A stretch of DNA of 64,000 nt from Hippophae tibetana (lineage: Eukaryota; Streptophyta; Magnoliopsida; Rosales; Elaeagnaceae). Below the pieces are notes generated by a model that was not told the DNA's origin, did no database searches, and saw nothing but the letters and a program-made list of their open reading frames with translations. Where the stretch lies: assembly GCA_037013495.1 (NCBI GenBank), contig CM072803.1:51101627-51165626 (forward strand), in the 5' to 3' direction. Of this stretch, positions 26,699 to 39,200 are shown one piece after another (the first letter of the stretch is position 1; the number at the start of each line of letters is the position of its first letter). The position numbers were made by a program, and so were the translations under genes.

Positions 26699-26790
26699 TT
26701 AGTTTTTTGAGTTTTCCTTAGTTTCTTTCTTAGTTTCTAAGTTTTTCTTAGTTTCCTTCTTAGTTTTTAGTTCAATTCTCTTAGTTTTAG
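26699..26790 (+). repeat. TTAGTTT repeats in the LTR leader
   Basis: Degenerate tandem repeats with TTAGTTT beginning at about 26699, 26718, 26730, 26748, 26760 and 26781, separated by CTT-rich spacers. They lie in the presumed transcribed leader, after a pyrimidine-rich stretch at 26670-26698. Confidence 0.65.
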
Positions 26791-27396
26791 TGTTCTTCTC
26801 TTTTTGAGAGGAACTTGTAATGTTTTTGTAATAATTTAGTTTTTGATTCAATATATGGAAGTGCAAATTCCGCTCGGAGGTTTTCTAGCAACGGGAATAG
26901 CGTCGAAGTTCTGTAAGGATTTTATTTTCTTTACAGTTATTTTTATGCTTTATTCTTACATGTTATATTCAACTTGTCTGTGGTTAAATTTAACTATGCT
27001 AGCTGTTTAGTAAAAATGATGTAATAACGACGTTGTTATGCTTGCGAAATATTAAATAGGTAAAAATCTTTAAAATGAATTGATTTTGTTTTTATTCAAG
27101 ATTTTATATTAAGAATGTTAGAGAGAAATATATTATTTTTCATTACAAACTTAAACCCGAAAATTAGATTTTAAGGTTTAGTTATCCGGTCTAATTTAGA
27201 GTAGTGCTCTTTTATTTGTTGGTACAATCGCCCGGTAGTTAGAGTGAAACTCTATTTCAAAAGTTTTTATAAGAATTATTATGTGAAAATGTATTGACAA
27301 CATGTTTTCAATAGTGGTTTTAAAACTTGAAAGTTAGTACTCGGATAATTAAATTCTTAAGTTTAATTTGGACACCTTGAATAATGTTTAAATTGT

Positions 27397-27548
27397 CTAA
27401 CCCCACCAAAGGTGGCATTTAAATGGTTCATTTTCAATCTCTTAGAAAAAGGAATTAATTTAATTAAGCATATTAGTTATCAACCCCACCCATAGGTGTT
27501 AATTGATTTGTTTAGTTAACAAAGAATATCTAACCCCACCAAAGGTGG
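27397..27548. repeat. Three CCCCACC-AAA-GGTGG repeats in U5
   Basis: CTAACCCCACCAAAGGTGG at 27397-27415, a diverged copy CAACCCCACCCATAGGTG at 27481-27498, and TAACCCCACCAAAGGTGG at 27531-27548. The first and third contain the self-complementary CCACC-AAA-GGTGG hairpin. They stand out from the AT-rich LTR around them. Confidence 0.7.
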
Positions 27549-28043
27549 TATTTATATAAAAAAGAGAGAATCAATAAAATATCAATTTATATTTTTAATA
27601 ACCTAGTTAATATGAGCAAGCATAATTAATTTAGTTATTATATCCATAAATACTCCGCTAATATAAATGATAAAAATTTGCATGAATATTTATTGAATCC
27701 GTATATATGTTTATTTTTAGATAATTATTTATTGAATTTGTATCTATGTTTATTTTTATGTTATTAGATTATATTTAATTAATCTGTATATATGTTTATT
27801 TTATGTTATTAGATTAGGAACACAAAAACCAAACTATCGTGACAGGATGTTTAGGATTTAATTTCGTTTTTAAAAGTTTGAATAATAAATTAAAAACCAC
27901 ATACATTCCTTCCTTAGATCGACCTTGGGAGTATACTTATCATTTTCTTCGAAATGATTCGTGCACTTGCGAGAGTTTTATAAATATTAAAACCAAAGTA
28001 TTTGCGAAGATCGGCGATGCCGGTTTTCGTTCATCAAATAATA

Positions 28044-31000
28044 AACAAAATTTCAAATTTAAATAGTTTTGCATCATAAGACGTAATAATTTCGGTTAAA
28101 TATATCATAATTATTAGGAAATAAAACGCGTAGTATTTATATCGCCCACTTTCTTTTATAATATAGATATGAGAAAATGATTATGTTTTATTTTCCCCTT
28201 ATTGATTTTTCCTCATGATCTATGATTATTTTCTTTCCTTTGTAAGTCCTAATTCCCCGCATAGGCAAATTCATGCAAATTATATTACCTCCCTTCAAAA
28301 TGGAAAAAGTTGATGAATATAGGTTTTTTTAGACATCATTTGTAAACATCTTGTTACATAGCTAGAAAAATTGCTATTGTGGATGAGCGTAATATGTAGC
28401 ATTATATTTCACTAACTCTTTCTCTTAGAATGGGTTTGAAACCTAGATTTCTAGGGAGAAAGGGACAACCAAAGGCAAATTCATTACGATTCCATCCAAA
28501 AAAACCACAATAACTTATAAATAAGTTAAGAATATTGATGTAAAAAATGAGTCGAAAATGAGAATTATTGATCTCTTATTTAGAATAATGAACAAAATTT
28601 CAAATTTAAATAGTTTTGCATCATAAAACGTAATAATTTCACTTAAATATATCATAATTATTTGGAAATAAAACGCGTAGTATTTATTTCGCCAACTTTC
28701 TTTTATATTATAGATATGAGAAAATGATTATGTTTTATTTTTCCCTTATTGATTTTTCCTCATGATCTATGATTATTTTCTTTCCTTTGTAAGTCCTAAT
28801 TCCCAGCATAGGCAAATTCATGCAAATTATATTACCTCCCTTCCAAATGAAAAATGTTGATGGATAGAGGTGTTTTAGACATCATTTGTAAACTTTTTAT
28901 TACCTAGCTAGAAAAATTGCTATTGTGGATGAGTGTAATATGTAGCATCATATTTCACTAACTGTTACTCTTAGAATGGGTTTGAAACCTAGATTTCTAG
29001 GGAGAAAGGGAAAACCAAAGGGAAATTCATTACGATGCCATCCAAAAAAACCACAATAACTTATAAATAAGTTAAGAATATTGATGTCGAAAATGAGTCG
29101 AAAATGAGAATTATTGATCTCTTATTTAGAATAATGAACAAAATTTCAAATTTAAATAGTTTTGCATCATAAGACGTAATAATTTCTGTTAAATATATCA
29201 TAATTATTAGGGAATAAAACGCGTAGTATTTATTTCGCCAACTTTCTTTTATAATATAGACATGAGAAAATGATTATGTTTTATTTTTCCCTTATTTTTT
29301 TTCTCGATGATCTATGATTATTTTCTTTCCTTTGTAAGTCTTAATTCCTAGCACAGGCAAATTCATGCAAATTATATTACCTCCCTTCCAAATGAAAAAT
29401 GTTGATGGATAGAGGTTGTTTCACACATCATTTGCAAACTTTTTGTTAGCTAACTAGAAATATTGCTATTGTGGATGAGCGTAATATGTAGCATTATATT
29501 TCACTAACTCTTTCTCTTAGAATGGGTTTGAAACCTAGATTTCTAGGGAGAAAGGGACAACCAAAAGCAAATTCCTTATGATCTCATCCAAAACAACCAC
29601 AATAACTTATAAATAAGTTAAGAATATTGATGTCAAAAATGAGTCGAAAATGAGAATTATTGATCTCTTATTTAGAATAATGAACAAAATTTCAAATTTA
29701 AATAGTTTTGCATTATAAGACGTAATAATTTCACTTAAATATATCAGAATTATTAGGAAATAAAATGCGTAGTATTTTTTTCGCCAACTTTCTTTTATAA
29801 TATAGACTTGAGAAAATGATTATGTTTTATTTTTCCCTTATTGATTTTTCTCGATGATCTATGATTATTTTCATTCCTTTGTAAGTCTTAATTCCTAGCA
29901 CAGGCAAATTCATGCAAATTATATTACCTCCCTTCCAAATGAAAAATGTTGATGGATAGAGGTTGTTTCACACATCATTTGCAAACTTTTTGTTAACTAG
30001 CTAGAAATATTGCTATTGTGGATGAGCATAATATGTAGCATTATATTTCACTAACTCTTTCTCTTAGAATGGGTTTGAAACCTAGGTTTCTAGGGAGAAA
30101 GGGACAACCAAAGGCAAATTCATTATGATCTCATCCAAAACAACCACAATAACTTATAAATAAGTTAAGAATATTGATGTCGAAAATGAGTCGAAAATGA
30201 GAATTATTGATCTCTTATTTAGAATAATGAACAAAATTTCAAATTTAAATAGTTATGCATTATAAGACGTAATAATTTCACTTAAATATATCAGAATTAT
30301 TAGGAAATAAAATGCGTAGTATTTTTTTCGCCAACTTTCTTTTATAATATAGACTTGAGAAAATGATTATGTTTTATTTTTCCCTTATTGATTTTTCTCG
30401 ATGATCTATGATTATTTTCATTCCTTTGTAAGTCTTAATTCCTAGCACAGGCAAATTGATGCAAATTATATTACCTCCCTTCCAAATGAAAAATGTTGAT
30501 GGATAGAGGTTGTTTCACACATCATTTGCAAACTTTTTGTTAGCTAGCTAGAAATATTGCTATTGTGGATGAGCATAATATGTAGCATTATATTTCACTA
30601 ACTCTTTCTCATAGAATGGGTTTGAAACCTAGGTTTCTAGGGAGAAAGGGACAACCAAAGGCAAATTCATTATGATCTCATCCAAAACAACCACAATAAC
30701 TTATAAATAAGTTAAGAATATTGATGTCGAAAATGAGTCGAAAATGAGAATTATTGATCTCTTATTTAGAATAATGAAAAAAATTTCAAATTTAAATAGT
30801 TTTGCATTATAAGACGTAATAATTTCACTTAAATATATCAGAATTATTAGGAAATAAAATGCGTAGTATTTTTTTCGCCAACTTTCTTTTATAATATAGA
30901 CTTGAGAAAATGATTATGTTTTATTTTTCCCTTATTGATTTTTCTCGATGATCTATGATTATTTTCATTCCTTTGTAAGTCTTAATTCCTAGCACAGGCA

Positions 31001-34000
31001 AATTGATGCAAATTTTATTACCTCCCTTCCAAATGAAAAATGTTGATGGATAGAGGTTGTTTCACACATCATTTGCAAACTTTTTGTTAGCTAGCTAGAA
31101 ATATTGCTATTGTGGATGAGCATAATATGTAGCATTATATTTCACTAACTCTTTCTCTTAGAATGGGTTTGAAACCTAGATTTCTAGGGAGAAAGGGACA
31201 ACCAAAGGCAAATTCATTACGATGCCATCCAAAAAAACCACAATAACTTATAAATAAGTTAAGAATATTGATGTAAAAAATGAGTCGAAAATGAGAATTA
31301 TTGATCTCTTATTTAGAATAATGAACAAAATTTCAAATTTAAATAGTTTTGCATCATAAAACGTAATAATTTCACTTAAATATTTCATAATTATTAGGAA
31401 ATAAAATGCGTAGTATTTATTTCGCCAACTTTCTTTTATAATATAGACATGAGAAAATGATTATGTTTTATTTTCCCCTTATTGATTTTTCTCGATGATC
31501 TATGATTATTTTCTTTCCTTTGTAAGTCTTAATTCCTAGCACAGGCAAATTCATGCAAATTATATTACCTCCCTTCCAAATGAAAAATGTTGATGGATAG
31601 AGGTTGTTTCACACATCATTTGCAAACTTTTTGTTAGCTAACTAGAAATATTGCTATTGTGGATGAGCGTAATATGTAGCATTATATTTCACTAACTCTT
31701 TCTCTTAGAATGGGTTTGAAACCTAGATTTCTAGGGAGAAAGGGACAACCAAAAGAAAATTCCTTATGATCTCATCCAAAACAACCACAATAACTTATAA
31801 ATAAGTTAAGAATATTGATGTCAAAAATGAGTCGAAAATGAGAATTATTGATCTCTTATTTAGAATAATGAACAAAATTTCAAATTTAAATAGTTTTGCA
31901 TTATAAGACGTAATTATTTCACTTAAATATATCAGAATTATTAGGAAATAAAATGCGTAGTATTTTTTTCGCCAACTTTCTTTTATAATATAGACTTGAG
32001 AAAATGATTATGTTTTATTTTTCCCTTATTGATTTTTCTCGATGATCTATGATTATTTTCATTCCTTTGTAAGTCTTAATTCCTAGCACAGGCAAATTCA
32101 TGCAAATTATATTACCTCCCTTCCAAATGAAAAATGTTGATGGATAGAGGTTGTTTCACACATCATTTGCAAACTTTTTGTTAGCTAGCTAGAAATATTG
32201 CTATTGTGGATGAGCATAATATGTAGCATTATATTTCACTAACTCTTTCTCTTAGAATGGGTTTGAAACCTAGGTTTCTAGGGAGAAAGGGACAACCAAA
32301 GGCAAATTCATTATGATCTCATCCAAAACAACCACAATAACTTATAAATAAGTTAAGAATATTGATGTCAAAAATGAGTCGAAAATGAGAATTATTGATC
32401 TCTTATTTAGAATAATGAACAAAATTTCAAATTTAAATAGTTTTGCATCATAAGACGTAATAATTTCGGTTAAATATATCATAATTATTAGGAAATAAAA
32501 CGCGTAGTATTTATATCGCCAACTTTCTTTTATAATATAGATATGAGAAAATGATTATGTTTTATTTTCCCCTTATTGATTTTTCCTCATGATCTATGAT
32601 TATTTTCTTTCCTTTGTAAGTCCTAATTCCCCGCATAGGCAAATTCATGCAAATTATATTACCTCCCTTCAAAATGGAAAAAGTTGATGGATATAGGTTT
32701 TTTTAGACATCATTTGTAAACTTCTTGTTACATAGCTAGAAAAATTGCTATTGTGGATGAGCGTAATATGTAGCATTATATTTCACTAACTCTTTCTCTT
32801 AGAATGGGTTTGAAACCTAGATTTCTAGGGAGAAAGGGACAACCAAAGGCAAATTCATTACGATGCCATCCAAAAAAACCACAATAACTTATAAATAAGT
32901 TAAGAATATTGATGTCAAAAATGAGTCGAAAATGAGAATTATTGATCTCTTATTTAGAATAATGAACAAAATTTCAAATTTAAATAGTTTTGGATCATAA
33001 AACGTAATAATTTCACTTAAATATATATCATAATTATTAGGAAATAAAAAGCGTAGTATTTATTTCACCAACTTTCTTTTATAATATAGACATGAGAAAA
33101 TGATTATGTTTTATTTTCCCCTTATTGATTTTTCTCGATGATCTATGATTATTTTCTTTCCTTTGTAAGTCTTAATTCCTAGCATAGGCAAATTCATGCA
33201 AATTATATTACCTCCCTTCCAAATGAAAAATGTTGATGGATAGAGGTTGTTTCAGACATCATTTGTAAACTTTTTGTTACCTAGCTAGAAAAATTGCTAT
33301 TGTGGATGAGCGTAATATGTAGCATCATATTTCACTAACTCTTACTCTTAGAATGGGTTTGAAACCTAGATTTCTAGGGAGAAAGGGAAAACCAAAGGCA
33401 AATTCATTACGATTCCATCCAAAAAAACCACAATAACTGATAAATAAGTTAAGAATATTGATGTCAAAAATGAGTCCAAAATAAGAATTATTGATCTCTT
33501 ATTTAGAATAATGAACAAAATTTCAAATTTAAATAGTTTTGCATCATAAGACGTAATAATTGCACTTAAATATATCATAATTATTAGGAAATAAAACGCG
33601 TAGTATTTATTTCGCAAACTTTCTTTTATAATATAGACATGAGAAAATGATTATGTTTTATTTTTCCCTTATTGATTTTTCCCGATGATCTTTGATTATT
33701 TTCTTTCCTTTGTAAGTCTTAATTCCTAGCACAGGCAAATTCATGCAAATTATATTACCTCCCTTCCAAATGAAAAATGTTGATGGATAGAGGTTGTTTC
33801 ACACATCATTTGCAAACTTTTTGTTAGCTAGCTAGAAATATTGCTATTTTGGACGAGCGTAATATGTAGCATTATATTTCAGTAACTCTTTCTCTTAGAA
33901 TGGGTTTGAAACCTAGATTTCTAGGGAGAAAGGGACAACCAAAGGCAAATTCATTACGATGCCATCCAAAAAAACCACAATAACTGATAAATAAGTTAAG

Positions 34001-36247
34001 AATATTGATGTCAAAAATGAGTCAAAAATAAGAATTATTGATCTCTTATTTAGAATAATGAACAAAATTTCAAATTTAAATAGTTTTGCATCATAAGACG
34101 TAATAATTGCACTTAAATATATCATAATTATTAGGAAATAAAACGCGTAGTATTTATTTCGCAAACTTTCTTTTATAATATACACATGAGAAAATGATTA
34201 TGTTTTATTTTTCCCTTATTGATTTTTCCCGATGATCTATGATTATTTTCTTTCCTTTGTAAGTCTTAATTCCTAGCACAGGCAAATTCATGCAAATTAT
34301 ATTACCTCCCTTCCAAATGAAAAATGTTGATGGATAGAGGTTGTTTCACACATCATTTACAAACTTTTTGTTAGCTAGCTAGAAATATTGCTATTGTGGA
34401 TGAGCATAATATGTAGCAGTATATTTCACTAACTCTTTCTCTTAGAATGGGTTTGAAACCTAGGTTTCTAGGGAGAAAGAGACAACCAAAGGCAAATTCA
34501 TTATGATCTCATCCAAAACAACCACAATAACTTATAAATAAGTTAAGAATATTGATGTCAAAAATGAGTCGAAAATAAGAATTATTGATCTCTTATTAAG
34601 AATAATGAACAAAATTTCAAATTTAAATAGTTTTGCATCATAAGACGTAATAATTTCACTTAAATATATCATAATTATTAGGAAATAAAACGCGTAGTAT
34701 TTATTTCGCAAACTTTCTTTTATAATATAGACATGAGAAAATGATTATGTTTTATTTTTCCCTTATTGATTTTTCCTGATGATCTATGATTATTTTCTTT
34801 CCTTTGTAAGTATTAATTCCTAGCATAGGCAAATTCATGAAAATTATATTACCTCCCTTCCAAATGAAAAATGTTGATGGATAGAGGTTGTTTCATACAT
34901 CATTTGTAAACATTTTGTTACCTAGCTAGAAAAACAGCTATTGTGGATGAGCTTAATATGTAGCATCATATTTCACTAACTCTTACTCTTTGAATGGGTT
35001 TGAAACCTAGATTTCTAGGGAGAAAGGGACAACCAAAGGGAAATTCATTACGATGCCATCCAAAAAAACCACAATAACTTATAAATAAGTTAAGAATATT
35101 GATGTCGAAAATGAGTCGAAAATGAGAATTATTGATCTCTTATTTAGAATAATGAACAAAATTTCAAATTTAAATAGTTTTGCATCATAAGACGTAATAA
35201 TTTCACTTAAATATATCATAATTATTAGGGAATAAAACGCGTAGTATTTATTTCGCCAACTTTCTTTTATAATATAGACATGAGAAAATGATTATGTTTT
35301 ATTTTTCCCTTATTTATTTTTCCTCATGATCTATGATTATTTTCTTTCCTTTGTAAGTCTTAATTCCTAGCATAGGCAAATTCATGCAAATTATATTACC
35401 TCCCTTCCAAATGAAAAATGTTGATGGATAGAGGTGTTTTAGACATCATTTGTAAACTTTTTATTACCTAGCTAGAAAAATTGCTATTGTGGATGAGTGT
35501 AATATGTAGCATCATATTTCACTAACTGTTACTCTTAGAATGGGTTTGAAACCTAGATTTCTAGGGAGAAAGGGACAACTAAAGGGAAATTCATTACGAT
35601 GCCATCCAAAAAAACCACAATAACTTATAAATAAGTTAAGAATATTGATGTCGAAAATGAGTCGAAAATGAGAATTATTGATCTCTTATTTAGAATAATG
35701 AACAAAATTTCAAATTTAAATAGTTTTGCATCATAAGACGTAATAATTTCACTTAAATATATCATAATTATTAGGGAATAAAACGCGTAGTATTTATTTC
35801 GCCAACTTTCTTTTATAATATAGACATGAGAAAATGATTATGTTTTATTTTTCCCTTATTTTTTTTCTCGATGATCTATGATTATTTTCTTTAATTTGTA
35901 AGTCTTAATTCCTAGCATAGGCAAATTAATGCAAATTATATTACCTCCCTTCCAAATGAAAAATGTTGATGGATAGAGGTTGTTTCAGACATCATTTGTA
36001 AACTTTTTGTTTACCTAGCTAGAAAAATTGCTATTGTGGATGAGCGTAATATGTAGCATTATATTTCACTAACTCTTTCTCTTAGAATGGGTTTGAAACC
36101 TAGATTTCAAGGGAGAAAGGGACAACCAAAGGCAAATTCATTACGATGCCATCCAAAAAAACCACAATAACTTATAAATAAGTTAAGAATATTGATGTCA
36201 AAAATGAGTCGAAAATGAGAATTATTGATCTCTTATTTAGAATAATG
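28044..36247. repeat. Right-arm satellite with left-arm variants (monomers 45-59)
   Basis: Class order repeats that of the left arm. 28044 matches 22928; 28591, 29137 and 29683 match 2736, 3282 and 3828. 30230 and 30777 are further near-copies of 29683. 32418-34607 match 4375-6547. 35155 and 35701 again resemble the 2736/3282 classes. The monomer at 34061 matches 6016 (GTAGCAGTAT, AAAGAGACAACC) but lacks its 15-bp deletion, so it keeps the older state. The monomer at 32965 has a 2-bp ATAT expansion. Confidence 0.8.
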
Positions 36248-39200
36248 AACAAAATTTCAAATTTAAATAGTTTTGCATCATAAGACGTAATAATTTCAGT
36301 TAAATATATCATAATTATTAGGAAATAAAACGCGTAGTATTTATTTCGCCAACTTTCTTTTATATTATAGATATGAGAAAATGATTATGTTTTATTTTCC
36401 CCTTATTGATTTTTCCTCATGATCTATGATTATTTTCTTTCCTTTGTAAGTCTTAATTCCTAGCATAGGCAAATTCATCCAAATTATATTACCTCCCTTC
36501 CAAATGAAAAATGTTGACGGATAGAGGTTGTTTCAGACATGATTTGTAAACTTTTTGTTACCAACTAGAAAAATTGCTATTGTGGATGAGCGTAATATGT
36601 AGCATCATATTTCACTAACTCTTACTCTTAGAATGGGTTTGAAACCTAGATTTCTAGGGAGAAAGGGACAACCAAAGGCAAATTCATTACGATGCCATCC
36701 AAAAAAACTACAATAACTTATAAATAAGTTAAGAATATTGATGTCAAAAATGAGTCGAAAATGAGAATTATTGATATCTTATTTAGAATAATGAACAAAA
36801 TTTCAAATTTAAATAGTTTTGCATCACAAGACATAATAATTTCAGTTAAATATATCATAATTATTAGGAAATAAAACGCGTAGTATTTATTTCGCCAACT
36901 TTCTTTTATATTATAGATATGAGAAAATGATTATGTTTTTTTCCCCTTATTGATTTTTCCTCATGATCTATGATTATTTTCTTTACTTTGTAAGTCCTAA
37001 TTCCCCGCATAGGCAACTTCATGCAAATTATATTACCTTCCTTCAAAATGGAAAAAGTTGATGGATATAGGTTTTTTTAGACATCATTTGTAAACTTCTT
37101 GTTATTAGCTAGAAAAATTGCTATTGTGGATGCTTGTAATATGTAGCATCATATTTCACTAACTCTTTCTCTTAGAATGGGTTTGAAACCTAGTTTCTAG
37201 GGAGAAAGGGACAACCAAAGGCAAATTCATTACGATGCCATCCAAAAAAACCACAATAACTTATAAATAAGTTAAGAATATTGATGTCCAAAATGAGTCG
37301 AAAATGAGAATTATTGATCTCTTATTTAGAATAATGAACAAAATTTCAAATTTAAATATTTTTGCACCATAAGACGTAATAATTTCAGTTAAATATATCA
37401 TAATTAATAGGAAATAAAACGCGTAATATTTATTTTGGCAACTTTCTTTTATATTATAGATATGAGAAAATGACTATGTTTTTTTCCCCTTATTGATTTT
37501 TCCTCATGATCTATGATTATTTTCTTTTCTTTGTAAGTCCTAATTCCCCGCATAGGTAAATTCATGCAAATTATATTACCTCCCTTCCAAATGAAAAATG
37601 TTGATGGATAGAGGTTGTTTCAGACATCATTTGTAAACTTTGTGTTACCTAGCTAGAAAAACAGCTATTGTGGATGAGCGTAATATGTAGCATCATATTT
37701 CACTAACTCTTACTCTTAGAATGGGTTTGAAACCTAGATTTCTAGGGAGAAAGGGACAACCAAAGGCAAATTCATTACGATGCCATCCGAAAAAACCACA
37801 ATAACTTATAAATAAGTTAAGAATATTGATGTCCAAAATGAGTCGAAAATGAGAATTATTGATCTCTTATTTAGAATAATGAACAAAATTTCAAATTTAA
37901 ATATTTTTGCACCATAAGACGTAATAATTTCAGTTAAATATATCATAATTAATAGGAAATAAAACGCGTAATATTTATTTTGGCAACTTTCTTTTATATT
38001 ATAGATATGAGAAAATGACTATGTTTTTTTCCCCTTATTGATTTTTCCTCATGATCTATGATTATTTTCTTTTCTTTGTAAGTCCTAATTCCCCGCATAG
38101 GTAAATTCATGCAAATTATATTACCTCCCTTCCAAATGAAAAATGTTGATGGATAGAGGTTGTTTCAGACATCATTTGTAAACTTTTTGTTACCTAGCTA
38201 GAAAAATTGGTATTGTGGATGAGCGTAATATGTAGCATTATATTTCACTAACTCTTTCTCTTAGAATGGGATTGAAACCTAGATTTCTAGGGAGAAAGGG
38301 ACACCCAAAGGCAAATTCATTACGATGCCATCCAAAAAACCACAATAACTTATAAATAAGTTAAGAATATTGATGTCAAAAATGAGTCAAAAATGAGAAT
38401 TATTGATCTCTTATTTAGAATAATGAACAAAATTTCAAATTTAAATAGTTTTGCATCATAAGACGTAATAATTTCAGTTAAATATATCATAATTATTAGG
38501 AAATAAAACGCGTAGTATTTATTTCGCCAACTTTCTTTTATATTATAGATATGAGAAAATGATTATGCTTTATTTTCCCCTTATTGATTTTTCCTCATGA
38601 TCTATGATTATTTTCTTTCCTTTGTAAGTCCTAATTCCTAGCATAGGCAAATTCATGCAAATTATATTACCTCCCTTCCAAATGAAAAATGTTGATGGAT
38701 AGAGGTTGTTTCAGACATCATTTGTAAACTTTGTGTTACCTAGCTAGAAAAACAGCTATTGTGGATGAGCGTAATATGTAGCATCATATTTCACTAACTC
38801 TTACTCTTAGAATGGGTTTGAAACCTAGATTTCTAGGGAGAAAGGGACAACCAAAGGCAAATTCATTACGATGCCATCCGAAAAAACCACAATAACTTAT
38901 AAATAAGTTAAGAATATTGATGTCAAAAATGAGTTGAAAATGAGAATTATTGATCTCTTATTTAGAATAATGTACAAAATTTCAAATTTAAATAGTTTTG
39001 CATCATAAAACGTAATAATTTCACTTAAATATATCATAATTATTAGGAAATAAAACGCGTAGTATTTATTTCACCAACTTTCTTTTATAATATAGACATG
39101 AGAAAATGATTATGTTTTATTTTCCCCTTATTGATTTTTCTCGATGATCTATGATTATTTTCTTTAATTTGTAAGTCTTAATTCCTAGCATAGGCAAATT

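Larger units (their letters stand above)
23636..28036 (+). mobile_element. 5'-truncated Ty3/gypsy LTR retrotransposon remnant
   Basis: Non-satellite sequence of 4401 bp. In order it holds the integrase C-terminal end (to 24035), a 1.9-kb noncoding region with two polypurine tracts, and a single LTR starting TGATGA and ending TCATCA. The 5' LTR, primer binding site, gag, protease, RT, RNase H and integrase catalytic core are absent, so the copy cannot move by itself. The integrase tail ([11 protein letters not shown]), the lack of a chromodomain, the hairpin before GGTTGGGGG and the long LTR are features I associate with plant Tat/Athila-group elements; that lineage call is inference. The left edge is a breakpoint inside a codon series, not a natural element end. 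The right edge is the true LTR end joined to satellite position 541. Confidence 0.92.
25951..28036 (+). mobile_element. Complete 3' LTR (2086 bp)
   Basis: Starts TGATGAGTGC at 25951 and ends GTTCATCA at 28036, giving the 6-bp terminal inverted repeat TGATGA/TCATCA that contains the usual TG...CA. Satellite begins at the next base. The order is: AT-rich start of U3; GC-rich block 26248-26312; twelve 12-bp motifs 26313-26516; paired TGACGTCA sites; TATA box 26623; pyrimidine-rich leader; TTAGTTT repeats 26699-26790; then a long R/U5 part with three CCCCACC repeats. Open frames in 26115-26564 on both strands come from the GC-rich tandem repeat and are not coding. With only one LTR, insertion age cannot be estimated from LTR-LTR divergence. 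Confidence 0.88.

Noticed and set aside
23636..28036. Solo LTR or intact retrotransposon
   Set aside because: Internal sequence (integrase end and 3' noncoding region) is present, so it is not a solo LTR. The 5' LTR and most of pol are absent, so it is not intact.
27839..28066. 75-aa ORF at the LTR end
   Set aside because: It crosses the LTR/satellite border, so it cannot be an ancestral gene.
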